A stretch of DNA of 8,323 bases from Candidatus Latescibacterota bacterium (GTDB lineage: Bacteria; Latescibacterota; 4484-107; B68-G9). How positions within the stretch are numbered: position 1 is the stretch's first letter; each line of letters starts with the position of its first letter. The stretch lies in contig DTYS01000132.1 of the NCBI GenBank assembly GCA_012961755.1, positions 1 to 8,323 on the forward strand. The letters run 5' to 3'. Both the position numbers and the translations under genes were made by a program. Positions 1-6,601 of the stretch are shown here, in pieces. The notes beneath the pieces are model-generated. The model did no database searches. It was not told the origin of the DNA and worked only from the letters and a program-made list of their open reading frames with translations.

Positions 1-128
1 ATCTCCCCCCGCTTCCACCTCTCCACGGGCTCCTTCCAGGTATGGTAGGCTAAGGTTTGAAAGAGCTTGTCTCCCACGTCGTCCAGGGCCACGGTGCCGT
101 CGAAATCGCAGAAGATGAGCTTCCTCAC
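1..128 (-). CDS. HAD-superfamily phosphatase (subfamily IB, phosphoserine phosphatase-like), N-terminal part
   Basis: Only the first 42 codons are in the window; the gene runs off the left edge. The translation opens MRKLIFCDFDGTVALDDVGD. Residues 8-12 (DFDGT) are HAD motif I, where the first Asp is the nucleophile that takes the phosphate and the second Asp is the acid/base. The hydrophobic strand before it and the following acidic VALDDVGD segment resemble subfamily IB enzymes such as phosphoserine phosphatase and MtnX-like phosphatases, but the substrate cannot be set from this fragment. The GTG start at 126-128 overlaps the ctpA stop (GTGA, 125-128), and a GGAGG at 136-140 gives 7 bases of spacing, so the two genes are very probably translationally coupled. 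The family call is firm; the substrate is unknown. Confidence 0.8.
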   Translation of the reverse strand, partial: MRKLIFCDFDGTVALDDVGDKLFQTLAYHTWKEPVERWKRGE

Positions 129-1753
129 CTCTTCACCTCCAGATGTCCTCCGGATATCAAAGAAGCGTAAGTTTCGGGGTCGTGCAGCAGCTCTAAGGCC
201 CTCTTCACCTGAGGATCGTCCCGGAGGGTGGCCTTTATCCCTGCTGCTAGCCCTCCCACTTTGGAAGCTATCTCCCTCTTCAGGGCCATCTTGATGTAAG
301 GAAGGCTGCTTTCGAACCCGAGCTTTTCGGTGTCCTGCAAGGTCTTCCTCAGGTGCTCCACATCCTCGAGGGCATCCGAGAGCCCCTCCTCTTCGAGCAC
401 CTTCTCCAATTCCTCAACTTGCTCCTTTCCGACGAAGAATCCTTCCTCCTTCAGATATCTTTTGAACTCCTCGAGCACCTCATCGTCCACCTGAAGTTCC
501 TGGGAGACCTCCGGATGTTCGGCGAAGTAGTGCACGGCGAACTTGAAGAACATCCTCTCTTTAAGGAGGGCCTGCACGAAACCTGTGGGCTTAAGGCCCG
601 GCACGACCACGTCCGGATGTATCCCCCCTCCACCTTTGACGGGACGACCGTTGTCGGTGTAGAAGACCTCGGTAGTATCGGTCTGAACTAACCTTCCGAG
701 TTCCTCACGATGTATACAGCGTCCGCTCGGAGTGTAGTAGAGGGCCGTGGTGAGCTTGAGCTTCGCTCCCTCTCCGAGCTCGTGGACGGTCTGGACCGAG
801 CCCTTCCCGAAGGTCCTCTCCCCGACTATAAGTCCCCTGTCGTGGTCCTGGATCGCCCCTGCCACTATCTCGGAAGCGCTCGCGCTCCCTCCGTCCACTA
901 GGACGACCAGAGGTACGCTCGGATCCAAGGTAGGTTCGTGCTCGGACTCGTACCTCCGGTCCTGTCCCGCCGTCCTTCCCCTCGTGCTCACTATAAGCTT
1001 CCCCTTCTCCAAGAACTTGTCCGCGACCTCGCACGCCTCCGCTAGGAGTCCTCCCGGATTGCGGCGAAGGTCGAATATCAGTCCCTTTATCCCCTGGACC
1101 TGGAGCTTCTCTATGGCCTCCCTTACTTCGTCTCCCGCTACCTTAGAGAAGTTCGTCAGCCTTATGTACCCCACGTCACCTATGCAGGTGGCCAAGGGCA
1201 CAGCCTTTATCTTTATCACAGCTCGGGTGATGGTGTAATCTATAGGCTCCTCGATCCCTTCCCTCTTTATGGTTATCGTGACTTGGGTTCCGGGCTTACC
1301 CCTCAGGGTGTTCACTATCTCGGTTATACTCTTACCCTCGGTCGGTTCCCCCTCTATCTTGATTATCTTATCCCCCGCCTGAAGTCCGACCTCGTAAGCT
1401 GGGGTCCCCTCTATAGGGGATATGACGACCGGCACCCCGCCTATTACGGATATCCTTATCCCTAGGCCCCCGAACTCCCCGGTCGTCTCTATCTTGAGCT
1501 GATCCACGCTGGCCTTCTCGCTGAGGAACTGGCTGTACGGGTCCAGGCTTCCCAGCATCCCACGTATAGCGGAATACGCCGCCTCTTGGGGGTCCACCTC
1601 CTTCACGTATTCCTGAAGGACGGTCTTATATACCTTTGAGAACAGGTCGAAGCCCTCATCTATCTTGGAGAAGGTGTCCTCAGCCTGGGGGAAGAGGTGC
1701 CAGGCCGAAAGGATGAGGACTGCAAGCACGCCCGCCTTAAAAATTTTCGACAT
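125..1753 (-). CDS. ctpA: Carboxy-terminal processing serine protease, PDZ-S41 family (CtpA/Prc-like)
   Basis: This is a 542-residue S41 protease, expected in the periplasm and tethered by its N terminus. Residues 6-20 are a hydrophobic signal/anchor (FKAGVLAVLILSAWH). A PDZ domain spans about 88-166, with GLGIRI and an LQAGDKI motif, and would hold the substrate C terminus. The S41 domain spans about 193-358: Ser292 in GSASASEI is the nucleophile and Lys317 in FGKGSVQ the general base, 25 residues apart as in Prc and D1 protease, with Gln321 also present. The tail after about 388 is charged and probably helical; a similar tail is, from memory, known in CTPs of Bacteroidota and relatives. I chose the ATG at 1751-1753 because AAGGAGG lies 8 bases upstream and the signal starts there. 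The frame stays open to a TTG at 1849, but that extension covers the promoter. The family processes or degrades envelope proteins from their C termini; the target here is unknown. Confidence 0.93.
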   Translation of the reverse strand: MSKIFKAGVLAVLILSAWHLFPQAEDTFSKIDEGFDLFSKVYKTVLQEYVKEVDPQEAAYSAIRGMLGSLDPYSQFLSEKASVDQLKIETTGEFGGLGIRISVIGGVPVVISPIEGTPAYEVGLQAGDKIIKIEGEPTEGKSITEIVNTLRGKPGTQVTITIKREGIEEPIDYTITRAVIKIKAVPLATCIGDVGYIRLTNFSKVAGDEVREAIEKLQVQGIKGLIFDLRRNPGGLLAEACEVADKFLEKGKLIVSTRGRTAGQDRRYESEHEPTLDPSVPLVVLVDGGSASASEIVAGAIQDHDRGLIVGERTFGKGSVQTVHELGEGAKLKLTTALYYTPSGRCIHREELGRLVQTDTTEVFYTDNGRPVKGGGGIHPDVVVPGLKPTGFVQALLKERMFFKFAVHYFAEHPEVSQELQVDDEVLEEFKRYLKEEGFFVGKEQVEELEKVLEEEGLSDALEDVEHLRKTLQDTEKLGFESSLPYIKMALKREIASKVGGLAAGIKATLRDDPQVKRALELLHDPETYASLISGGHLEVKR

Positions 1754-1761
1754 AGCTCTCA

Positions 1762-1768
1762 CCTCCTT
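1762..1768 (-). promoter_or_regulatory. Ribosome binding site of ctpA (decides start)
   Basis: On the minus strand this reads AAGGAGG, 8 bases before the ATG at 1751-1753. It favours that start over the longer TTG-initiated frame beginning at 1849. Confidence 0.8.
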
Positions 1769-1776
1769 CAGCAAGG

Positions 1777-1806
1777 AAGATAAGACAAAAGGAGAAGTTT
1801 TGTCAA
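1777..1806 (-). promoter_or_regulatory. Probable sigma70-type promoter of ctpA
   Basis: On the minus strand a perfect TTGACA (-35, 1801-1806) is followed after 18 bases by TATCTT (-10, 1777-1782, four of six consensus bases). Transcription would begin near 1770, leaving a very short leader that still contains the AAGGAGG site. It lies in the 113-base gap between the TolC-like gene and ctpA, so ctpA and the HAD gene could be transcribed apart from chrB-tolC. It is inferred from sequence only. Confidence 0.55.
1784..1804 (-). repeat. Perfect 7-bp inverted repeat inside the ctpA promoter
   Basis: The minus strand reads GACAAAA, a 7-base loop CTTCTCC, then TTTTGTC. The arms are exactly complementary. 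One arm overlaps the -35 hexamer and the other lies in the spacer just before the -10, a usual place for a repressor operator. As RNA it would be an A/U-rich 7-bp hairpin followed by a short T-rich run, so a weak terminator for the TolC-like gene is a less likely alternative. Confidence 0.5.
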
Positions 1807-1866
1807 GAGGGAAGTCCTGTACGATCGCTAATGCCGGCGTAGGGCCCAACTATGAGGAAGCACGAC

Positions 1867-3240
1867 TCACCTCGTCCCGAACTCTATTCCAAGCTTTCCG
1901 AAGTAGACGCCGCAGAGGAAGTCCAGGTCCCTTATGTTGTCCAGGTAGTAGTTCCCCACCCTGTAGCACCTTACGTGCGTCTTCAGGAGCGAGCGAAAGG
2001 CACGGATCAGGTTGTCGACCGTCTCCTCTCCCTTCAGGTACCTCTCCAACTTGAGGCCGTACAACCTCTCCCTGGACTTAAGGCTCTCGTAGAGGCTCTC
2101 CAGCTGCCTCCTGCGGTTCTCGGCCTCCCCCTTCTCCTGCCGTATCCGGGCGGCTATCTCCAGCTCCCGGTCCCTTATGCGGGCCCGGACGTTGAGGATG
2201 TCCTCCTCCGCCTTAAGGAGGGAGTAGTTGAGGACACTTTTGTCGAACCTCTTTATGTTGAGCCCAACGCTGAAGGAGTAATCCCTTCCTCCTCCATAGC
2301 TGTACTGCCCGCCTAAGGAGGCGAATATGTCCCACCTTCCCTTCTCGGCCAGGAGCTTCTTCTCCTCGGCGGCCCTCATCACGCTACGCAACACCTTTAT
2401 CTCAACATCGTTGGCTATGGCCCTTCGTACGACCTCCTCGTAGCTCTCCTCCACGTAGTGTCTTCCGTAGTAATCGTTTTCCCCCAAGCCGAGCGGCACG
2501 GGCTCTATACGGTATCCCTCCAAGCTCTCCAAGCCCATCTTCCTCTGGAGTTGGACCTTCTTGGAGGACACCACAACCTCCCAGCCCTTGATCTCGGAAT
2601 CCAAGGAGCTTATCTCGTCCTCTATTTGTTCCCCGTCCGCAGGATGCTCCCTCACCCATCTCTCACCGAGCAGCGATTCCAGCTGACTCTTGTATCCTTT
2701 GAGAACTTCCAAGATCTGCGAGCTGCAGATGAGGTCGTAGTACTCCTCCAACGCCCCACGGATCACCCAGCGGACTTGTTCCACGTAGCCGAGCCTCGCC
2801 CCGTAAAGCTCGTTCTCCTCAAAGGTTCGCCTGATTATCCTGCTCAGCTTCCTGTTGGAGCTGAAGAGGGGGAACTCGAGCCTGGCCTCCAGGAACTGCT
2901 CGTTTTTTAAGCTCTCCGCGCTCCACTCGGCCTTGTTCCCCAAGTTCAGAGACACCGAGGAGCCGTCGAAGAACTCCTTCCTTACGCCCACCGTCAACCT
3001 TCCCGAGCTTTTTTCTAAATCTGAACCTAAGATGAAGGGGGTGAACTGGGAGTACTCGCTCTCGAACAGCTTGTAGTTATATTCCGCCGATCTGAGCTTG
3101 TGCCTCGCGGCAGCTATACTTGGGTTACGTTCGTAAGTTATCTTGATTATGGCCTCCGGGTTGAGGTCCGATGCGGTCGAACCGTGCGTGGATACGAAGG
3201 CCCCCAAGATGAGCGAAAGTAAACCCCTTCTCATCCTCAT
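1867..3240 (-). CDS. TolC-like outer-membrane efflux protein
   Basis: With the chosen start the protein has 457 residues, typical of TolC/OEP family channels (usually 420-500). Residues 1-23 form a signal peptide: basic MRMRRG, a hydrophobic LLSLILGAFV core, and a likely cut after GSTA. Two OEP-like halves follow, about 25-236 and 261-441. Each combines long charged helices (for example around 140-190 and 340-410) with alternating beta segments such as SVSLNLG and YSFSVGLNIKRF. These trimers form outer-membrane tunnels for efflux pumps or type I secretion; no inner-membrane pump or adaptor gene is in the window. The gene starts 13 bases after the chrB stop, so the two are probably one transcript. 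Starts at 3246, 3240 and 3234 are close together; I prefer 3240 (GGAG 7 bases upstream), and 3234 is nearly as good. An in-frame GTG at 3267 would overlap chrB and add a polar extension before the signal. The sequence is divergent and the transported substrate is unknown. Confidence 0.78.
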   Translation of the reverse strand: MRMRRGLLSLILGAFVSTHGSTASDLNPEAIIKITYERNPSIAAARHKLRSAEYNYKLFESEYSQFTPFILGSDLEKSSGRLTVGVRKEFFDGSSVSLNLGNKAEWSAESLKNEQFLEARLEFPLFSSNRKLSRIIRRTFEENELYGARLGYVEQVRWVIRGALEEYYDLICSSQILEVLKGYKSQLESLLGERWVREHPADGEQIEDEISSLDSEIKGWEVVVSSKKVQLQRKMGLESLEGYRIEPVPLGLGENDYYGRHYVEESYEEVVRRAIANDVEIKVLRSVMRAAEEKKLLAEKGRWDIFASLGGQYSYGGGRDYSFSVGLNIKRFDKSVLNYSLLKAEEDILNVRARIRDRELEIAARIRQEKGEAENRRRQLESLYESLKSRERLYGLKLERYLKGEETVDNLIRAFRSLLKTHVRCYRVGNYYLDNIRDLDFLCGVYFGKLGIEFGTR

Positions 3241-3253
3241 CTCCATTCTCCGA

Positions 3254-4207
3254 TCAGGAACCCGCACTTAACGTCGCTGCTAGGCCGTCGAAGACCCTCC
3301 CTCCTACCTCTAAAACCTCGGCGTCGCTCAGTACCACGTTCAGACCCTTTATTACCTTCTCCACACCGTCCGCCTCGGGACGGCCGAACTTGCCGTCCTT
3401 CAGGTCCGCATCGTGCACTATCTCGGCTATCTGACGCAGGACCGGCTCGGCCAGGTCGAAGGCCTTCATCATGGTCTCGAAGGTGCAATCCTCTCCGTGG
3501 TGCCCGAACTCCACCCCCGGCATGGCGAAGGGCACCCACCCCTCTCCTATCCCCTCTCCCTCCCCCACGAAGACGAACCGTGCCTTCCTATCTATGAACC
3601 TCCTGATCAGCCAGGCCGAGGCCACCCGGTCCACATATGGAGGGCTCCGGGTGGCCCACGTCCTTCCGGAGAAGGCCTCCCTGCTGTGGACTGGGACGCT
3701 GGTTTCGTGCGCTGCCCCGCCCAGCACGCGCTGGCAGCGTCGGAACGCCTCTAAGACCGTCGCCCTTTCCGGAGCTTCGAAGAAGTCTATGCGAGATATG
3801 TCCTCTATGCGAAGTCGGAGCCTCTGAAGTTCCCCGGCGGAACCCTCCACCTCCCGAGCCCCGGACTTCAACCGGCCCTCAAGCTCGCTCAGGGCTTTGA
3901 GCACCTCCCGGTAATCCCTACCCCTGGCCTTCTGGAAGAGCTGTACTATCTCCCTGTCCTCCATATCGTCTATCGCATCTGCCTTGAAGACCGACACCTG
4001 CCCCCCTTTCTCCCTGATCTTCCGCGCCAGCCGCAGGAATTCCTCGTAAATATGCTCCCTGTACGGGAGCACATAGACGGAGTTCCTGACGGCGACCGCT
4101 CCCATCCGCTGGAGCCTCCGCCACACCTTCACCCTGAGCTTGGAGGGGTGCGGTGGAAGCTGGTGGACCAAGAGCACCCAACGGTATCCCTCGGACCCTT
4201 CCTTCAT
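3254..4207 (-). CDS. chrB: ChrB-like protein (chromate resistance/regulator family), N- and C-terminal domains
   Basis: This 317-residue protein has the two-part layout of full-length ChrB. Residues about 7-100 match the ChrB N-terminal domain, with a WVLLVHQLPPHPSKLRVKVWRRL-like opening, then GAVAVRNSVYVLP and a region for acidic/basic helices. The C-terminal ChrB domain spans about 183-312: DRVASAWLIRRFID at 193-206, FAMPGVEFGHHGEDCTFE at 227-244, HDADLKDGKFGRPE at 265-278, then KGLNVVLSD. Conserved His, Cys and Asp residues (His236, Cys241, His265, Asp266) could bind a metal or ligand. In studied bacteria ChrB is a chromate-responsive regulator of the chrA efflux gene, and the N-terminal part resembles PaaX-type regulators. 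No chrA is seen here; the next gene is a TolC-like channel. The ATG is preceded by AAGGA at 8 bases. It leads its operon behind a promoter with an inverted repeat, which fits autoregulation (inferred). Confidence 0.85.
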   Translation of the reverse strand: MKEGSEGYRWVLLVHQLPPHPSKLRVKVWRRLQRMGAVAVRNSVYVLPYREHIYEEFLRLARKIREKGGQVSVFKADAIDDMEDREIVQLFQKARGRDYREVLKALSELEGRLKSGAREVEGSAGELQRLRLRIEDISRIDFFEAPERATVLEAFRRCQRVLGGAAHETSVPVHSREAFSGRTWATRSPPYVDRVASAWLIRRFIDRKARFVFVGEGEGIGEGWVPFAMPGVEFGHHGEDCTFETMMKAFDLAEPVLRQIAEIVHDADLKDGKFGRPEADGVEKVIKGLNVVLSDAEVLEVGGRVFDGLAATLSAGS

Positions 4208-4229
4208 CGGCTCGTTCCTTTGTAAGGAG

Positions 4230-4247
4230 TGTTATAAATATATAACA
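4230..4247. repeat. Perfect 7-bp inverted repeat over the chrB -10 box
   Basis: The sequence TGTTATA-TATT-TATAACA (minus strand) is a perfect dyad with a 4-base centre. It covers the predicted -10 box and start site, a placement expected of a repressor operator. The downstream gene encodes a regulator-family protein, so ChrB binding to its own promoter is a reasonable but untested inference. The A/T-only centre and lack of a T-run make a terminator unlikely. Confidence 0.55.
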
Positions 4248-4265
4248 AATGTTTCAAAATATCAA
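4237..4265 (-). promoter_or_regulatory. Probable promoter of the chrB-tolC operon
   Basis: On the minus strand TTGATA (4260-4265) and TATATT (4237-4242) are separated by 17 bases, with five of six consensus bases in each box. Transcription would start near 4230, giving a leader of about 23 bases that contains the AAGGA ribosome site. The region is markedly A/T-rich against its surroundings. Experimental support is lacking. Confidence 0.6.
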
Positions 4266-4367
4266 GCAGGGGAACGTCTCGCTCGGACTTGGGATGTTAA
4301 GCGTACTGGGGAAGGTCGAGGTGAATTAGGTAAGGTGCAACGCCGAAATCTGGGGAGGTTCAACTCG

Positions 4368-5024
4368 TTAGCGTCCAGTTTTCAGGGTGCGGTACAGTTC
4401 CTCCAAGTTCCGGAACACCTCGTGGACCTCCTCCTCCGACAGCCCCGCACCGAGGAGTATAGTTTCGGCCTCCTCCCGGGACCTCAGGTCCCCCGGGAGA
4501 TGGGAGTCGGTCCCAAAGGAGAGCCTCGCTCCGACCTCCTTCGCTACCCTTACAACGTATCCGTTCGTGATGCAGTGCCCGGACTTCGCGGTTACCTCCA
4601 GGAGCACACCGAGGCGGGCGGCAAGCTCAGCGTCCTCCTCCGATATGAGCCCCGGATGGGCGAGTATATCCGCCCTCGCCTCTATACCGGCCCTGTTCGT
4701 ACCGGAGGCGACGGGCTCCACTAAGGTCTCCCCGTGGACTATCACGAACCTCGCCCCAAGTTCCCTCGACCTTTCGACGAGCCTTGCTATCCCTTTGGGG
4801 GGGACATGGGTGACTTCCGCTCCGGGCATAACCTCCAACCCATCGTAGTTCACCCCGGACTCGCACGCCTCCACCAGCCTCGGCACCACGAAGTCCACAT
4901 TTGAGTGGTCCACGTGGTCCGATATCCCCAGCACCCTGTATCCTTTGACATATGCCCTCCTGGCCAGCTCGGCAGGGAGGAGGGCCCCGTCGCTCAGTAT
5001 GGAATGGGTGTGTAGGTCTATCAC
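4368..5024 (-). CDS. PHP-domain phosphoesterase (histidinol phosphatase-like)
   Basis: This 218-residue protein is a stand-alone PHP domain, a TIM-like barrel that binds two or three metal ions and cleaves phosphate esters. The metal ligands are visible in order: His5 and His7 in DLHTHS, Asp36 and His37 in ISDH, Glu70 in PGAE, His97 in VHGE, His123 in AHPG, and Asp173 and His175 in GTDSH. All signature motifs are present, so it should be active. The substrate is not clear: PHP proteins include histidinol-phosphate phosphatase, nucleoside or AMP phosphatases and polymerase-linked domains, and no histidine gene is near. The GTG start at 5022-5024 overlaps the purD stop in GTGA (5021-5024), which suggests translational coupling to purD. 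A link to nucleotide metabolism is possible from that context but is only inferred. Confidence 0.87.
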   Translation of the reverse strand: MIDLHTHSILSDGALLPAELARRAYVKGYRVLGISDHVDHSNVDFVVPRLVEACESGVNYDGLEVMPGAEVTHVPPKGIARLVERSRELGARFVIVHGETLVEPVASGTNRAGIEARADILAHPGLISEEDAELAARLGVLLEVTAKSGHCITNGYVVRVAKEVGARLSFGTDSHLPGDLRSREEAETILLGAGLSEEEVHEVFRNLEELYRTLKTGR

Positions 5025-6304
5025 ATCGCCCCCAGATGTCCCAACGCCTTCCTGCCTATGTCCCTGCGGTAATGCATGCCCTCGAAGTGGACCTTAGCGA
5101 CCGCCTCGTAGGCCCTCTCTATCGCCCTCGGTATGTCCGGGCCTAAGGCCGTCACTCCTAAGACCCTTCCACCGTTCGTGACGAGCCTCCCGTCCCTTCT
5201 GGCCGTTCCGGCGTGGAAGACGAGCACTTCCTCCATATCCTGGAGCTCATCCAGACCTTCTATCACTTTACCCTTCTCGTACTTCCCCGGATAACCTCCT
5301 GACGCCAGGACCACGCAGACGGCCGCCCCCTGGGAGTTCCTGACCTCGACCTCCTCGAGCTCCCCTTCTATCGTGGCCTCTAAGACGTCCACCAGGTCCC
5401 CTTCGAACAGCGGCAGCACGGCCTGGGACTCAGGGTCCCCGAACCTACAGTTGAACTCCAACACCTTGGGTCCCTCTCCGGTTATCATAAGCCCTGCGTA
5501 GAGCACCCCCCTGTACTCCGTACCCTCCTTCGCCATCCCTTCGACCGCGGGCCTTAGGATCCTTTCCATAACGGTCCTCGCCACCTCATCGGTCACCACG
5601 GGCGCCGGAGCGTACGCTCCCATCCCACCGGTGTTGGGTCCCCTGTCCCCATCGTAGACCGGCTTGTGGTCCTGGGAGGGGAGGAGGGGTTTTATGGCCT
5701 TGCCGTCGGTTATGGCGAGTATGGAAGCCTCTTCCCCTACCAACATCTCCTCCACCACCATTAGGTTCCCAGCATCTCCGAACTCCTTCTTCTCCATAAT
5801 CCTCTCCACAGCCCCGTAGGCTTCATCCAAGGACTTACAGACTATGCTCCCCTTTCCGGCGGCGAGGCCGTCCGCCTTGACCACTATGGGGGTGCCCGCC
5901 TTCCATATGTAGTCCCTCGCCCTGTTCGGGTCGTCGAAGACCTCGAACCTGGCCGTAGGTATCCCGTGCTTGGCCATAAGTTCCTTAGCGAATACCTTAC
6001 TGGATTCTATCTTAGCTGCTTCCTTCGTCGGCCCGAAGATTTTGAGCCCCGCGTCCCTGAACCTATCGACTATCCCGAGGGCTAAGGGGGCCTCAGGTCC
6101 CACTATCGTGAGGTCCACCTTCTCCCTCTCGGCGAGCCTTAGGAGCCCATCTATGTCCTCGGCTTCCACGTCGGCACATTCCGCCACCTCCCCTATGCCC
6201 GCGTTTCCCGGTGCTGCTACGACCTGGTCCACCTGGGGGCTCTGGAGCACCTTCCAGACCAGAACATGTTCCCTGCCCCCTCCTCCCACGACGAGCACCT
6301 TCAC
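5021..6304 (-). CDS. purD: Phosphoribosylamine--glycine ligase (GAR synthetase)
   Basis: PurD joins glycine to 5-phosphoribosylamine using ATP, the second step of de novo purine synthesis, in the cytosol. The 427-residue length is typical. Motifs in order are GGGGREH at 7-13 (N domain), the ATP-grasp segment KADGLAAGKG at 143-152, GPNTGGMGAY at 222-231, EFNCRFGDPE at 283-292 (metal and ATP binding), ASGGYPG at 334-340, and NGGRVLGVT at 377-385, ending with HYRRDIG. Nothing appears missing. I chose the GTG at 6302-6304 because AAGGAGG (6312-6318) lies 7 bases upstream and the protein then begins MKVLVVGGGG, as in other PurD proteins; the GTG two codons earlier is only a base from the ribosome site. 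It follows the 72-residue membrane protein gene by 15 bases and overlaps the PHP gene. Other pur genes are not in the window, so purD is away from a large pur cluster here. Confidence 0.97.
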   Translation of the reverse strand: MKVLVVGGGGREHVLVWKVLQSPQVDQVVAAPGNAGIGEVAECADVEAEDIDGLLRLAEREKVDLTIVGPEAPLALGIVDRFRDAGLKIFGPTKEAAKIESSKVFAKELMAKHGIPTARFEVFDDPNRARDYIWKAGTPIVVKADGLAAGKGSIVCKSLDEAYGAVERIMEKKEFGDAGNLMVVEEMLVGEEASILAITDGKAIKPLLPSQDHKPVYDGDRGPNTGGMGAYAPAPVVTDEVARTVMERILRPAVEGMAKEGTEYRGVLYAGLMITGEGPKVLEFNCRFGDPESQAVLPLFEGDLVDVLEATIEGELEEVEVRNSQGAAVCVVLASGGYPGKYEKGKVIEGLDELQDMEEVLVFHAGTARRDGRLVTNGGRVLGVTALGPDIPRAIERAYEAVAKVHFEGMHYRRDIGRKALGHLGAM

Positions 6305-6311
6305 GGCCACA

Positions 6312-6318
6312 CCTCCTT
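6312..6318 (-). promoter_or_regulatory. Ribosome binding site of purD (decides start)
   Basis: The minus strand reads AAGGAGG, 7 bases before the GTG at 6302-6304 and only 1 base before the upstream GTG at 6308-6310, so the shorter PurD start is preferred. It begins one base after the stop of the preceding small gene. Confidence 0.75.
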
Positions 6319-6319
6319 G

Positions 6320-6538
6320 TCACAGAAACACCGCGGCGATGACTATAGCTCCGGCCACGATCAAAGCTCCTACGATCGCCCCTGCGATCACGGTCGCCCG
6401 GAGCCTCCTCAGCTCACCTTGTATTTCTTCGGCCCTCGTCGCAAGGGCGTAGACGTTCCTCAGGAACTCCTCGGCCCTCTTTCTCCATGCTTCATCGTCC
6501 AAGTAGATGTCCACTATAGGCCTTTCCTTTTCTTCCAT
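6320..6538 (-). CDS. Small single-pass membrane protein, 72 residues, function unknown
   Basis: I do not recognise a family. Residues 1-47 are highly charged (MEEKERPIVDIYLDDEAWRK and on) and likely helical, perhaps a coiled coil around 15-47. Residues 48-72 are an uninterrupted hydrophobic helix, with AGAIV occurring twice (52-56 and 62-66) in a small-residue pattern that favours helix packing. The protein ends at the membrane segment, so it is predicted to be C-tail-anchored with its N-terminal part in the cytosol. I chose the ATG at 6536-6538, preceded by GGGGGAG; the longer frame to 6601 crosses the promoter. It is the first gene of the purD operon and ends 15 bases before purD. The clear promoter, ribosome site and coherent domain layout support a real gene. 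Confidence 0.72.
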   Translation of the reverse strand: MEEKERPIVDIYLDDEAWRKRAEEFLRNVYALATRAEEIQGELRRLRATVIAGAIVGALIVAGAIVIAAVFL

Positions 6539-6572
6539 GGTCTCCCCCTTCGGTTTCGTCCTTTGGGGATAA

Positions 6573-6601
6573 AGGATAATTCCAAAATAGGCCTTTGTCA
6601 A
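6573..6601 (-). promoter_or_regulatory. Probable sigma70-type promoter of the small membrane protein-purD-PHP operon
   Basis: On the minus strand a perfect TTGACA (6596-6601) is followed after 17 bases by TATCCT (6573-6578). Transcription would start near 6566, about 28 bases before the ATG at 6538. The ten bases TCTTGACAAA are identical to those around the -35 of the ctpA promoter, suggesting both fit the same housekeeping sigma factor. Confidence 0.62.

Larger units (their letters stand above)
4208..4367. other. 160-base gap between the PHP gene and chrB
   Basis: The right part (about 4266-4367) follows the TAA stop of the PHP gene and shows no clear GC hairpin with a T-run, no tRNA and no open frame of note. 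The left part is A/T-rich and holds the promoter and inverted repeat upstream of chrB. The base composition change within the gap is sharp at about 4265. Confidence 0.6.

Noticed and set aside
1754..1849. N-terminal extension of ctpA to a TTG at 1849
   Set aside because: It would put 32 residues ahead of a good signal anchor, crosses a promoter-like sequence, and ignores the AAGGAGG site before the ATG at 1753.
1852..2316. Plus-strand open frame of 154 codons opposite the TolC-like gene
   Set aside because: It lies wholly antisense to a better-supported gene, has low-complexity Leu/Pro/Val content from GC-rich codons, and no ribosome site or family motif.
4330..4380. GGTTCAA-like T-loop sequence on the plus strand suggesting a tRNA
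   Set aside because: No matching acceptor, D-arm or anticodon stem could be drawn, and it runs into the end of the PHP gene.
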